Source: Clostridium ihumii AP5 (GTDB lineage: Bacteria > Bacillota > Clostridia > Clostridiales > Clostridiaceae). Taken from it: a DNA stretch of 64,000 nucleotides. The notes beneath the pieces were generated by a model. That model saw only the letters and a program-made list of their open reading frames with translations. It was not told the origin of the DNA and made no database searches. This document shows, piece after piece, positions 8,131 through 17,605 of the stretch; the first letter of the stretch is position 1, and every line of letters begins with the position of its first letter. The stretch is taken from assembly GCF_000612845.1 (NCBI RefSeq), contig NZ_CCAT010000046.1:1-64000 (forward strand). Direction: 5' to 3'. Both the position numbers and the translations under genes were made by a program.

Positions 8131-8913
8131 ATGAAAAAAATAAAAGTAATACTTAATGCCATTATATTTGCATTAGTTCCAACTATTTTAGCTTATCTTG
8201 GAAAGTCATATAACATATTGAACTACCTCAAAGAAAATGAATATATTGGTAATAAAGTTAATATTAATTTTATTAAAGAAATATGTTTATTTTTAAATAT
8301 AATCGCTACATTTTTAATTGTAACTTTGAAAGGAATTAAATCTAATATTAATGAAAAAAATTTAACTAAACAACGTGATAATTTGTTAAAACAGTGTAAG
8401 GAAATATTAACAAGTGCGTTGTCAAGTGAATTAGATAAGGAACATTTAGAATTAAATGTACGCATTTTTGTTAAAAGAAAAGAAACTTTAAAAGAAAAGT
8501 TTAAAAAAATTTGTAGAATAGACTATCCAGTTGAATTTATTATAAAGAATATTACTGGTTTTGCCAATGATGATGTAACTAGTAAATTAAAATTTGAAGT
8601 TGCCCCTAATCCTGTAGGATTAGTAGGCAGAACTTTTAAAGATAAATGCATATACTATGATTGTGACTTAGAAAATACTAATACTAGTATGTACAACTTA
8701 AGTCATTCACAAATAAATAAAACTAATGACTTAAAGTTTAGTTTAACATGTCCAATATTTAAAACTAAAGACGAGGTTGTTGCTATTTTAGCAATCGATA
8801 GTAGGCAGAAAATTGATATAAGTGGTAAGAATGAGAAAATAATAACAAATTCAGTGAATAACTTTTCTACTCAATTATATGAATATGTTCCTGATTTATT
8901 TAAAGAAATATAG
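8131..8913 (+). CDS. Membrane-anchored GAF-domain protein (2TM-GAF)
   Basis: About 260 residues. Two membrane helices come first (roughly 3-26 and 46-66), then a charged helical linker (to about 115), then a GAF-like domain ending in GLVGRTFKDKCIYYDCDLE and LTCPIFKTKDEVVAILAIDS, the strand pattern typical of a small-ligand-binding GAF. This suggests a membrane-tethered sensor. No output domain is visible. The 46-codon gene starts 10 bases after it and the type I restriction operon follows. ATG 8131 is preceded by TGGAGA at a good distance; ATGs at 8116 and 8125 are possible alternatives. The ligand and role are unknown. Confidence 0.6.
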   Translation: MKKIKVILNAIIFALVPTILAYLGKSYNILNYLKENEYIGNKVNINFIKEICLFLNIIATFLIVTLKGIKSNINEKNLTKQRDNLLKQCKEILTSALSSELDKEHLELNVRIFVKRKETLKEKFKKICRIDYPVEFIIKNITGFANDDVTSKLKFEVAPNPVGLVGRTFKDKCIYYDCDLENTNTSMYNLSHSQINKTNDLKFSLTCPIFKTKDEVVAILAIDSRQKIDISGKNEKIITNSVNNFSTQLYEYVPDLFKEI

Positions 8914-8923
8914 GAGGAATACT

Positions 8924-9064
8924 ATGAAAAAGTCTTTAATAGTGAGAGTTAAAGTAAAACTTACATGTAAACAAAAAGAAACATGTAATATATTAATGGG
9001 AAAAAGTGCCTATGTGAATAAAGAACCAAAACGGAAAATAGAGGCTTATAATATTAATGCATAA
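8924..9064 (+). CDS. Small basic protein of 46 residues
   Basis: ATG 8924 sits six bases after a perfect AGGAGG, right behind the 2TM-GAF stop codon. The product (MKKSLIVRVKVKLTCKQKE..) is basic with two cysteines and matches no family I know. The spacing says it is translated with the 2TM-GAF protein, perhaps as a partner or small regulator. A longer in-frame reading from 8879 overlaps the preceding gene and has no ribosome site. Confidence 0.5.
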   Translation: MKKSLIVRVKVKLTCKQKETCNILMGKSAYVNKEPKRKIEAYNINA

Positions 9065-9068
9065 ATTT

Positions 9069-9102
9069 ATTAACACCATTTATAGAATAAGTGGTGTTAA
9101 TT
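9069..9102. terminator. Hairpin between the 46-codon gene and hsdR
   Basis: TTAACACCA - loop - TGGTGTTAA, a nine-pair stem with only a short T-rich tail. It could be a weak terminator or an operator for the hsd operon, whose promoter should lie in 9095-9145. Confidence 0.45.
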
Positions 9103-9154
9103 CATATATAATGTAGTTAAGTTAATTAATATATTTAATTGGATGTGATGAAGA

Positions 9155-12100
9155 ATGAGTAATTTTACTTTTTTGAAAGAGAGATGGCCAATACTTGAAA
9201 ATTTAGGGAAATTAGCGGAAAGAAATCTTTATATAGATTCCAACACTACATTTATTAAGTGTGGTATGTTTGGGGAGATCTTAGTTAAGTACATGGTATC
9301 AATGGAAGAGGTTGATGAAACACTAATAGCTCATGATAATAATCATAATAATAGAATTAAACTACTTAAAAAAGAAGATTTAATTCCAGAAGATATAGAT
9401 AGTATTCTTCATATGTTAAGGGTAAAAAGAAATAATGCAGCTCATAATGGATATGAGGATATAGAAAAAGCAAAGATACAATTAGAATTAACATATAAAT
9501 TAGCTGTTTGGTTTATGCAAACATATGGTGATTGGAGTTTTGAACCAAAGCCTTTTGAAATGCCAATAGATAATGAATATGGTGAAAACGTTAATGATAT
9601 AGCAAAAGAATATGATGAAAAGCTAAAAGCTTTAGAAGCCGAGCTTGAGAAATTGAAAGCAGAAGAAAAAGACAAAAAACAATTAGAAGAACGTAAGATT
9701 CAAGGTAAGAAGGCTAGTAGACATATAGAATTAAGTGAAGCTGAAACTAGAAGAATTATAGATTCACAGTTACAATCAGCAGGATGGGAAGCTGACACTA
9801 CTAATCTTAGATATTCCAAAGGTACAAGACCAACTAAAGGAAAAAATTTAGCTATATCAGAATGGCCAACATACTCTGATGAAAAAGGAAATGGATCAGT
9901 AGATTATGCTTTATTTATTGGAGAAAAGCTTGTTGGATTTATTGAAGCTAAAAAATATTCAAAAGATGTTGCAGGAACTATGGTTGAATCTAAGACTTAC
10001 GCTAAAGGAGTTAAAGAAGAACATAATGATTATGTTGTTTCTGAATGGAATGGGTATAAGGTTCCATTTTTATTTACTTCTAATGGTAGAAAATACATAA
10101 GAGAAATAGAAGACAAAAGTGGTGTTCACTTCTTAGATTGTAGAAATTCTAAAAATAATGAAAAAGTACTTCAAGGATGGTATTCACCAGAAAAACTTGA
10201 ATCTATGATTAATGAAGATATTATGATTTCCAATAAATCATTAGATGATATGAGTTTTGAATTTTTACAAAGTGAAAATAGTATCGGACTTAGATATTAT
10301 CAAGTTGATGCAATTAAAGCAGTAGAAAAAGCCATTATTGATGGAAAAAAGTCAGCTTTAATTACTATGGCAACTGGTACAGGTAAAACAAGAACTGTAT
10401 TAGGTTTGATTTATAGATTGCTTAAGACTAATAGGTATAGAAGAATCCTCTTTTTAGTTGATAGAACATCTTTAGGTGACCAAGCTATGGATACATTTAA
10501 GGAAGTTAAGATTGAAGATTTAAAAACATTGAATCAACTTTATAACATAAATGGATTAGATGAAAAACTAATAGATAAAGAAACTAAAATTCACGTAGCA
10601 ACTGTACAAGCAATGGTTAAGAGAATAATGTATAACGAAGAGGAAATTAATGTGCCATCAGTTGGAGATTATGATTGTGTAATTATAGATGAAGCACACA
10701 GGGGTTACACATTAGATAAAGAAATGACTGATACTGAAGTTGAATGGAGAGATAATAGAGATTTCTTAAGTAAATACAAGAAAGTAATAGAGTATTTTGA
10801 TGCATTTAAGGTTGCCTTAACAGCAACTCCTGCACTTCATACAACTATGATATTTGGTGAACCTGTTAATAATGATGGTAAAGGCTATAGTTATAGAAAT
10901 GCTGTTATTGATGGATATCTTGTAGACCATGAACCTCCACATATAATAGAAACTGAACTTACAAAGGATGGGATTCACTATAATAAAGGTGATAAGGTAG
11001 CAAAGATTAATAAGTATACAGGGGAACTTATTAATGGTGCTGAACTTGAAGATGATGTTAATTTTGAAGTGGATCAGTTTAATAAAAAGGTAATTATTGA
11101 ATCTCATACAAAAGTAGCATTAGAAGAAGTTTCAAAGTATATTGATCCTGAAAATGATGAAGGAAAGACATTGATATTTGCAGCTAGTGATGCTCATGCT
11201 GATATGATAGTTAGATTATTAAAAGAGATATTTAGAGATACTATAGGTGGAGTCGATGATGATTCTATTCTAAAAATAACTGGTTCAATTAAAGATCCAG
11301 ACTTAGCTATCAAAAGGTTTAAAAATGAAAGATATCCTAATGTAGTTGTTACAGTAGATTTACTATCTACTGGAATAGATGTGCCTAAGATTGATAAAAT
11401 AGTATTCTTAAGAAGAGTAAAATCGAGAATTCTGTACGAGCAAATGTTAGGAAGAGCAACTCGTCTTTGTGATGCGATAAATAAAAATCACTTTGAGATA
11501 TTTGACTGTGTAAGACTTTATGAAGCTTTGGAAGATGTAACAAATATGAAGCCAGTTGCAGCAAGTAAAGGTGCAAGCTTTAAGGTACTAAAGGAAACAC
11601 TAGAAAGAGCTGATAGTGAAGAAGAAAAAGAAGCTACAGTTAAAAAGGTTATTGCAAAGCTTCAAAGAAAGAAAAAATTAATAGATGAAAATGAAAAGTT
11701 AATATTTAAGAGCCTTTGTAAGGATAAAACACCTGAAGAATTTATCAAAGAATTAAGAGACAGCCATACAGATATTGCGGTTAATGAAATAATAAATAAT
11801 AATGCACTTATTGAGTATCTTGATGAAAAGTATAGTAGTGATGAGATAATAATAATATCTGATACAGAAGATAAACTTCTATCACACACTAGAGGTTATG
11901 GAAAAGGTAAAAAACCTGAAGATTACTTGGATGAATTCAGAACTTACATTGAAGAACATAAAAATACAATTCAAGCTTTAGAAATTGTTTGTACTAGACC
12001 ACAAGATTTAACTAAAGACAGTTTAAAGCAATTAAAAGTACTATTAGACAATGATGGTTTTAGTGAAGAATACCTTAAAACAGCTTGGAAAGATTTGACC

Positions 12101-12430
12101 CATGAAGAAATAGTTGCAGACATAATTGCATTTATTAGGCAACAAGCTTTAGGTAGTCCATTAGAATCTAATGAGGAGAGAGTTAAAAGAGCTGTTACAA
12201 GAATTAAGAAAGAATACTATTTAACTAAGCCTCAAGAAAATTGGATTAATAGAATAGAAAAGGTAATGCTAAAAGAAGTAGTACTAGATAAAGAAACACT
12301 TGATACTGGCGCATTTAAAACTCAAGGCGGTGGATTTAACAGGTTAAATGAAAAATTATTCAATGGAAACCTTGAAGAAATAATAACAAAACTAAAAACA
12401 TACATGTTTGAAAATAAGGAGATTAGCTAA
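9155..12430 (+). CDS. hsdR: Type I restriction enzyme, R (motor and nuclease) subunit
   Basis: A 1091-residue subunit that translocates and cuts unmodified DNA in complex with HsdM and HsdS. An N-terminal HEPN/DUF4145-like helical part and a coiled coil (about 150-185, EKLKALEAELEKLKAEEKDKK-like) come first. The nuclease core follows, with D near 249 and EAKK near 263 (VDYALF...GFIEAKK). The SF2 helicase has Walker A ATGTGKT near 404, DEAH near 509, and QMLGRATR. Full length, no disruption. The hsdM start is two bases after its stop, so the three genes form one operon in the order R-M-S. The start follows GATGTGATG, a modest ribosome site. Confidence 0.93.
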   Translation: MSNFTFLKERWPILENLGKLAERNLYIDSNTTFIKCGMFGEILVKYMVSMEEVDETLIAHDNNHNNRIKLLKKEDLIPEDIDSILHMLRVKRNNAAHNGYEDIEKAKIQLELTYKLAVWFMQTYGDWSFEPKPFEMPIDNEYGENVNDIAKEYDEKLKALEAELEKLKAEEKDKKQLEERKIQGKKASRHIELSEAETRRIIDSQLQSAGWEADTTNLRYSKGTRPTKGKNLAISEWPTYSDEKGNGSVDYALFIGEKLVGFIEAKKYSKDVAGTMVESKTYAKGVKEEHNDYVVSEWNGYKVPFLFTSNGRKYIREIEDKSGVHFLDCRNSKNNEKVLQGWYSPEKLESMINEDIMISNKSLDDMSFEFLQSENSIGLRYYQVDAIKAVEKAIIDGKKSALITMATGTGKTRTVLGLIYRLLKTNRYRRILFLVDRTSLGDQAMDTFKEVKIEDLKTLNQLYNINGLDEKLIDKETKIHVATVQAMVKRIMYNEEEINVPSVGDYDCVIIDEAHRGYTLDKEMTDTEVEWRDNRDFLSKYKKVIEYFDAFKVALTATPALHTTMIFGEPVNNDGKGYSYRNAVIDGYLVDHEPPHIIETELTKDGIHYNKGDKVAKINKYTGELINGAELEDDVNFEVDQFNKKVIIESHTKVALEEVSKYIDPENDEGKTLIFAASDAHADMIVRLLKEIFRDTIGGVDDDSILKITGSIKDPDLAIKRFKNERYPNVVVTVDLLSTGIDVPKIDKIVFLRRVKSRILYEQMLGRATRLCDAINKNHFEIFDCVRLYEALEDVTNMKPVAASKGASFKVLKETLERADSEEEKEATVKKVIAKLQRKKKLIDENEKLIFKSLCKDKTPEEFIKELRDSHTDIAVNEIINNNALIEYLDEKYSSDEIIIISDTEDKLLSHTRGYGKGKKPEDYLDEFRTYIEEHKNTIQALEIVCTRPQDLTKDSLKQLKVLLDNDGFSEEYLKTAWKDLTHEEIVADIIAFIRQQALGSPLESNEERVKRAVTRIKKEYYLTKPQENWINRIEKVMLKEVVLDKETLDTGAFKTQGGGFNRLNEKLFNGNLEEIITKLKTYMFENKEIS

Positions 12431-12432
12431 AG

Positions 12433-13851
12433 ATGAATACACAAGAGATAGTAAGTAAACTTTGGAACCTTTGCAATGTACTAAGAGATGATGGAATAAC
12501 CTATCATCAATATGTAACTGAGTTAACATATATCCTATTTTTAAAAATGGCAAAAGAAACTGGAGCAGAAAGTAAATTGCCAGAAGGGTATAAATGGGAT
12601 GATTTAAAATCAAAAAGTGGAATTGAACTTAAAACATTCTACAAGGATTTATTAAATCATTTAGGCGAAAAATCTACAGGAATAGTACAACAAATATATC
12701 AAGGTTCAGCTACAAACATAGAAGAACCAAAGAACTTAGAAAAGATAATAACAACAATAGATGGACTAGACTGGTACTCTGCTAAAGAAGAAGGACTAGG
12801 TAACCTTTATGAAGGACTTTTAGAAAAAAATGCATCAGAAAAAAAATCAGGGGCAGGACAATACTTTACTCCAAGAGTTCTTATTGATATGATGGTTAAA
12901 TTAATAGACCCTAAACCAGGTGAAAAATGTAATGACCCAGCAGCAGGAACATTTGGATTTATGATTGCAGCAGACCATTATTTAAAAGAAAAAACTGATA
13001 ACTATTTTGATTTAGATACAAATTTGGCAGAGTTCCAAAGAACAGAAGCTTTTTCTGGATGTGAATTAGTTCATGAAACTCATAGATTAGCACTTATGAA
13101 TGCAATGCTTCATGACATTGAAGGAAATATCATCCTGGGAGATACACTAACTAATGTAGGAAAGCAAATGAAAGACTTAGATGTAGTGCTTTCAAATCCT
13201 CCATTTGGAACTAAGAAAGGTGGAGAAAGAGCAACAAGAGATGACTTAACTTTCATGACTTCAAATAAACAATTAAATTTCCTTCAACATATCTATAGAA
13301 GTTTAAAAGCAGATGGAAAAGCAAGAGCAGCAGTAGTTCTTCCTGATAATGTTTTATTCCAAGAAGGTGATGGAACTAAAATAAGAGAAGACTTAATGGA
13401 TAAATGCAACCTTCACACAATACTAAGACTTCCAACAGGTATCTTCTATGCTCAAGGAGTTAAGACAAATGTACTATTCTTTACAAGAGGAACTGAAGAT
13501 AAAGGAAATACTAAAGATGTATGGTTCTATGATTTAAGAACTAATATGAAAAACTTTAATAAAGGAAATGCATTAAAAGAATCTCACTTTGATGAATTTA
13601 TTAAAGCTTATATGGCAGAAGATAGAGAAAAAGTTGAAGATGAACGATGGAATAAGTTTACTAAAGAGCAAATTAGAGAGAAGAATGATAACTTAGATTT
13701 AGGACTTATAAAGGATGATTCAATTCTTGATTATGAAGATTTACCAGATCCAATAGAAAGTGCAGAAGAAGCAGTATCAAAATTGGAGGAAGCAACAGAC
13801 CTACTTATGAGCGTAATTAAAGAGTTAAGAGCGTTAGAAAGTGAGGAATAA
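12433..13851 (+). CDS. hsdM: Type I restriction enzyme, M (adenine methyltransferase) subunit
   Basis: A 472-residue N6-adenine DNA methyltransferase subunit. A helical N-terminal HsdM_N domain (to about 125) is followed by the methylase core with SAM motif DPAAGTFGFMIAA near 168 and catalytic NPPF near 254 (LSNPPFGTKKGG). GAGQYFTPR precedes motif I as expected for gamma-class M subunits. The C-terminal part is helical for contact with HsdS. Two bases separate it from both neighbours, indicating translational coupling. Full length and intact. Confidence 0.93.
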   Translation: MNTQEIVSKLWNLCNVLRDDGITYHQYVTELTYILFLKMAKETGAESKLPEGYKWDDLKSKSGIELKTFYKDLLNHLGEKSTGIVQQIYQGSATNIEEPKNLEKIITTIDGLDWYSAKEEGLGNLYEGLLEKNASEKKSGAGQYFTPRVLIDMMVKLIDPKPGEKCNDPAAGTFGFMIAADHYLKEKTDNYFDLDTNLAEFQRTEAFSGCELVHETHRLALMNAMLHDIEGNIILGDTLTNVGKQMKDLDVVLSNPPFGTKKGGERATRDDLTFMTSNKQLNFLQHIYRSLKADGKARAAVVLPDNVLFQEGDGTKIREDLMDKCNLHTILRLPTGIFYAQGVKTNVLFFTRGTEDKGNTKDVWFYDLRTNMKNFNKGNALKESHFDEFIKAYMAEDREKVEDERWNKFTKEQIREKNDNLDLGLIKDDSILDYEDLPDPIESAEEAVSKLEEATDLLMSVIKELRALESEE

Positions 13852-13853
13852 TA

Positions 13854-15224
13854 ATGGCTAAGAAGAAAATTACATTGGAAGAAAAGTTAGAAGAAGCTAT
13901 TGTTAAAGATATTCCTTATGAAATACCTCAGAACTGGATATGGAGTAAGTTAGATAGTATATCAACTTTAGTTACAGGAAATACACCATCTAAAAAGAAT
14001 TTAGAGTATTATGGAGAAAATGTTCCATTCATAAAACCTAATGATTTAGATCAAGGAAGAAGATTAAAATCTTCAATAGAAATGTTAAGTAGTTTAGGTG
14101 CAGAGAAAGCAAGAATTTTACCGAAGGGATCAACTGCTGTTTGTTGCATAGGCTCTATTGGTAAAACGGCATATTTAGAGGTCGAAGGAGCTACAAATCA
14201 ACAAATAAATTCAATAATACCGAATAAAGTAAATAATTTATATATTTATTATTATGTCTTAAGTGAATATTTTCAGAGAGAATTAATAAGTAATTCATCA
14301 GCAACGACAATTTCAATAATAAATAAATCTAAGATGGGCGAATTAGCTATAGCAGTTCCACCTTTAAAAGAGCAACAAAGAATTGTTGATAAGATAGAAA
14401 GCCTTTTTGAAAAGTTAGATAAGTCTAAGGAATTAATAGAAGAAGCTAGAGATGATTTTGAAAAGCGAAAATCTGTAATCACATATAAAGCTTTTAGGGG
14501 AAAATTAAATGAAAGAAATGGTTGTATAAAGTTAGACAAAGGATTAGAAGGATATTACAAAGTTCCAGAAAATTGGGAGTGGTTGAAACTTAAAGATGTA
14601 TGTGAAAAGATAACTGATGGAACACATAAAAGTCCTAAATCATACTCAGAAGGAAAGTATAAATATGTGACAGCTAAGAATATTAAAGAATGGGGAATAG
14701 ATTTATCCAATATTACCTACTTAACTAAAGAAGATCATCAGGTGATATACAATAGATGTGATGTGCAATTTGGAGATGTACTATATATCAAAGATGGAGC
14801 AACGACGGGGATAGCAACTATAAATGAGTTGGATGAAGAATTTTCATTATTATCATCAGTAGCTATGTTAAGAGTCAATAGTAATTTAATTAATAAGTAT
14901 TTAGCTTATGTATTAAACAGTAATGAAATAAAAACTAAAATTTTGGAATCAGTTAAGGGAGTAGCGATTACAAGATTAACATTAAAAAAGATAAATGAAA
15001 TTATAATACCAGTTCCTCCATTAGAAGAACAAAAAGAAATAGTAGGAATTCTAGATCAACTTTTAGGTGAAGAATCTAAAATAGAAGAACTTACAAGATT
15101 AGAAGATCAAATAGAGCTAATAAAGAAATCGATCTTAGCAAAAGCATTTAGAGGACAGCTTGGAACAAATTGTGAAGATGATGAAAGTGCTTTAGAGCTG
15201 CTAAAAGAGATATTGAATAAATAA
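13854..15224 (+). CDS. hsdS: Type I restriction enzyme, S (specificity) subunit
   Basis: A 456-residue subunit that chooses the bipartite DNA target. It has two target-recognition domains, each opening with a P-x-NW-x-W segment (IPQNWIWSKLDSI near 20 and VPENWEWLKLKDV near 236). Each is followed by a conserved helical spacer containing PPLKEQQRIVDKIESLFEKL and PPLEEQKEIVGILDQLL and ending KRKS..KAFRG or KKSILAKAFRG. Both halves are complete, so the system is probably active. Recognition domains are the part exchanged between strains, and I see no second S gene or inverted partial copy in the window. Confidence 0.93.
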   Translation: MAKKKITLEEKLEEAIVKDIPYEIPQNWIWSKLDSISTLVTGNTPSKKNLEYYGENVPFIKPNDLDQGRRLKSSIEMLSSLGAEKARILPKGSTAVCCIGSIGKTAYLEVEGATNQQINSIIPNKVNNLYIYYYVLSEYFQRELISNSSATTISIINKSKMGELAIAVPPLKEQQRIVDKIESLFEKLDKSKELIEEARDDFEKRKSVITYKAFRGKLNERNGCIKLDKGLEGYYKVPENWEWLKLKDVCEKITDGTHKSPKSYSEGKYKYVTAKNIKEWGIDLSNITYLTKEDHQVIYNRCDVQFGDVLYIKDGATTGIATINELDEEFSLLSSVAMLRVNSNLINKYLAYVLNSNEIKTKILESVKGVAITRLTLKKINEIIIPVPPLEEQKEIVGILDQLLGEESKIEELTRLEDQIELIKKSILAKAFRGQLGTNCEDDESALELLKEILNK

Positions 15225-15487
15225 TAAAGAAAAAGTCTTGGTTAAAATAAATTCTTATTTTAGAAGGCATAAATTTACATAGATAGCTATGAAATTAATT
15301 GGAATGATGATGTAAATGTTAGCGAATATGAACTATGGAATATTTAACATTTGAATTTGTACAAATAACAAATTACATTTATAAAAAAGCATTAATCTAA
15401 AAATATTAGTGCTTTTTTATAAATTTCATATTAATTTTGTAAATAAAATTTTAATTTCAAATGTTTATTACTGATGATTAATTATCA
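15225..15487. other. Spacer after hsdS with a short coding relic and terminator
   Basis: A 23-codon frame at about 15276-15344 (IYIDSYEINWNDDVNVSEYE.., then stop) lacks a start and looks like a fragment of a lost gene. The terminator AAAAAAGCATTAATCT..TATTAGTGCTTTTTT at 15383-15418 serves hsdS and possibly the convergent gene at 15488. Confidence 0.4.
15383..15418. terminator. Terminator after the hsd operon
   Basis: AAAAAAGCATTAAT - loop - ATTAGTGCTTTTTT. The A-run and T-run allow use from both strands. Confidence 0.7.
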
Positions 15488-16468
15488 TTAAAGTTTTATT
15501 ATCTTTTTTTTATATAATATGCCTAATGAAATACCTCCCAAAACTAGGAAACTACAGACAATTAGAGGATAGTAGTTATGTTCAGAAGTTTTGTTTATTT
15601 CAGTAGTATTTATAGCTGATAAATTTACTGGATTAAGGTTTTCATAGTTTATGGCACCACTTGAACACAGATTTCTTTCTACAGCTGGTTTTAATGCTTC
15701 TTCTTGAAATTTTTTTTCAATTTCTAATGCTGATGTTTTTCTTGCTTTAAAAAAATCACTTGCTAAATATGGAGTAAACGCTTTACAAGTTGCAACATTT
15801 TCATCATAAGTATCTCCATCACTTAATGGAATTATTATTGGTTGTCCATTTTCTTTTAAGTATAATGCTGCATTTACCCCTTGAATTCCGACAATAACCT
15901 TTAAATCTTTAGGGTTTTTTATGCTTAGACTATCTAATAAATCTTTTATATTTTTCTCATCAGATAAAAAATGGATAGTATCTTCTGCCATTATAAAAGT
16001 TCCAGAACTAACACTTGCCCAACCATCTATTGTTTTTTCGTCACTTTGCGGATCTTTTATAAATAATATAGAATCAATAAATTGTTCTTCACTATCTCTA
16101 TATACTGTTATAATAGCATTTTGTTTAGCAATAAATTCATCCAAGTCACCTTTTTCTTCATAAGTTTTATAAAAGTCAGATGATAAAATATCCGCAAATG
16201 CATATATTTTTATATTTTCTTTTGCTTTTACATCTTTAGAATCTCTATCTATTAAACCCCTACCATTTTTTTGTCTCTTGTTGTATGATTCAATAACCAT
16301 ATTTATATCTGGAGACATATCTGCAATAGTATTATTGAAACTACCACTTTCTTCCTTGGAAAGCAATATCTGTTCACCTGATTGATTTTGCACATCATTA
16401 GTTTCAGCAAATACTGATGTTGTTAATACTGTTATTATTAAAAGTGTTAAAGCAATTATTTTCTTCAT
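15488..16468 (-). CDS. Exported, C-terminally anchored protein of unknown function
   Basis: A 326-residue protein with a clear signal peptide (MKKIIALTLLIITVLTTSVFA, cleavage expected near residue 21) and a C-terminal membrane helix (about 297-318) ending KKKIIKL, so a cell-surface protein held by a tail anchor. No LPXTG motif. The middle part has mixed charges without a family I recognise. ATG 16468 follows AGGGAGA. It is monocistronic and convergent with hsdS. Similar signal-plus-tail proteins are common in clostridia and often lack a known function. Confidence 0.6.
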   Translation of the reverse strand: MKKIIALTLLIITVLTTSVFAETNDVQNQSGEQILLSKEESGSFNNTIADMSPDINMVIESYNKRQKNGRGLIDRDSKDVKAKENIKIYAFADILSSDFYKTYEEKGDLDEFIAKQNAIITVYRDSEEQFIDSILFIKDPQSDEKTIDGWASVSSGTFIMAEDTIHFLSDEKNIKDLLDSLSIKNPKDLKVIVGIQGVNAALYLKENGQPIIIPLSDGDTYDENVATCKAFTPYLASDFFKARKTSALEIEKKFQEEALKPAVERNLCSSGAINYENLNPVNLSAINTTEINKTSEHNYYPLIVCSFLVLGGISLGILYKKKIIKL

Positions 16469-16545
16469 ATTTATTCTCCCTATTAATTAATTTACACTAT
16501 AGCTACACCAAGTTTCACTTAAAGACTCTTCTATATGAACATGCC

Positions 16546-16698
16546 TTATTCTAGATTAAAATCCCCTAACAAAGCTTTGATTTCTTTCATTCTATATGAA
16601 TTTGATTTCATATTTATTACAAAAGATTTATGAATTAACCTATTGGTCATTTCAGCTTTCATTACTGAATCTATAAAAATTTCACCACACCTATAAAA
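16546..16698 (-). pseudogene. istB: Remnant of IS21-family istB (3' end)
   Basis: A 50-codon open frame too short to be listed as a gene reads FYRCGEIFIDSVMKAEM then TNRLIHKSFVINMKSNSYRMKE and a stop. This matches the C-terminal pattern of IstB transposition helper ATPases (GEIF, a DRLIHxxxxIxxxxxSYRxKE run). No start codon, no Walker motifs and no istA nearby, so only the tail of an old IS21-type insertion survives. It lies next to the Rpn remnant and inside the accessory block. Confidence 0.6.
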
Positions 16699-16745
16699 AG
16701 ATAAATTGGTGTATAATAAGATTTATGATTAAAAAATAAGGCAGA

Positions 16746-17220
16746 TTATTGACCTGCCTCAGTTTCTTTTCTTATTTTTTTAACTACTTCTATGTTAAGT
16801 CCTACTTTTGATGCTATAGTTTCATCATCTAAAATATCTAATAAATTTCTAGTTAGCTCTATTTTTTCTTCTTCTCTTCCTTTTTTTTCTGCTTTTTCTT
16901 CCATTTCTTTTATTATAAATGCGTTGTTAGCTACCATATTTTTAACCTCCTCTTTACTTGCTTCTAAAACTTCCCTTGCCTTTTCAGCTAGTCTATCCTC
17001 GGTTGTATTTTTTATCCAGTGTTTTATAGCTTTTAATTCTTCCTTGGTACGTTTATCAAAGAATAATGCTATTGTTTTAACTCTTTCTAAAAACTCTATT
17101 GGTGTTATTTTTTCATCTAATAAAAATATATAACTTCAATATATTCATTTATGTATATATACTATTAATTTCCAGCTTGTTTTCCTACATTATATCATAT
17201 GTAAATTTTTTAATTCCATC
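16746..17220 (-). pseudogene. Rpn family recombination-promoting nuclease remnant
   Basis: The frame at 16746-16937 (MVANNAFIIKEMEEKAEKKG.., ending KKIRKETEAGQ) is the C-terminal end of an Rpn/PD-(D/E)XK transposase-like protein and is nearly identical to the end of the copy at 29971. Upstream codons continue to about 17127. There the sequence jumps to bases matching 30525-30600 of the other copy, so the N-terminal nuclease half has been deleted. The product cannot be functional. Confidence 0.75.
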
Positions 17221-17264
17221 TAATTGGTTCTATACTTACTAGATTTAATTCTTTAAGCTTAAAA

Positions 17265-17385
17265 ATACCAATGAACAAGAGGGACATACATTTTTAGGTC
17301 TAGTTACCTTTTCTTAATTTACTACCCTTTTTAATAAGCTATTTATCTAAACAATCAAAGTCAGTCCCAGGAGCTCTGCTGAGTT
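17265..17385. repeat. Partial copy of the GGGAC/GTCCC repeat
   Basis: AACAAGAGGGACATACATTTTT... through AAGTCAGTCCCA matches 29815-29910 with few changes. Only the right arm of the longer element is present. Both copies lie beside Rpn genes. Confidence 0.65.
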
Positions 17386-17429
17386 TTATTTGTTTAGATT
17401 AAATGTTAATTATTAAAAAATAATTTAAT

Positions 17430-17468
17430 AAAAAAGCACTAATCCTTTTTTAGACTAGTGCTTTTTTT
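17430..17468. terminator. Terminator at the right edge of the accessory block
   Basis: AAAAAAGCACTAATCC - loop - AGACTAGTGCTTTTTTT. Sequence and flank (TAATTTAATA) resemble the hairpins at 6427-6460 and 7456-7487. Confidence 0.7.
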
Positions 17469-17605
17469 CTATTTTTATAATGCTATTAAATATTATAATT
17501 CAACGTGTTAAGTTTATATTAATTTTGTAAATTTTTATACATAATGCATAATTTATAGTGTTAAAATTATATGTAATTTTTAAGATTATGTATATGAGGT
17601 GCAAT

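Noticed and set aside
3683-17470. Complete integrative element or genomic island with integrase
   Set aside because: Direct repeats exist but no recombinase or mobility gene other than an istB fragment is visible, so only scars are claimed.
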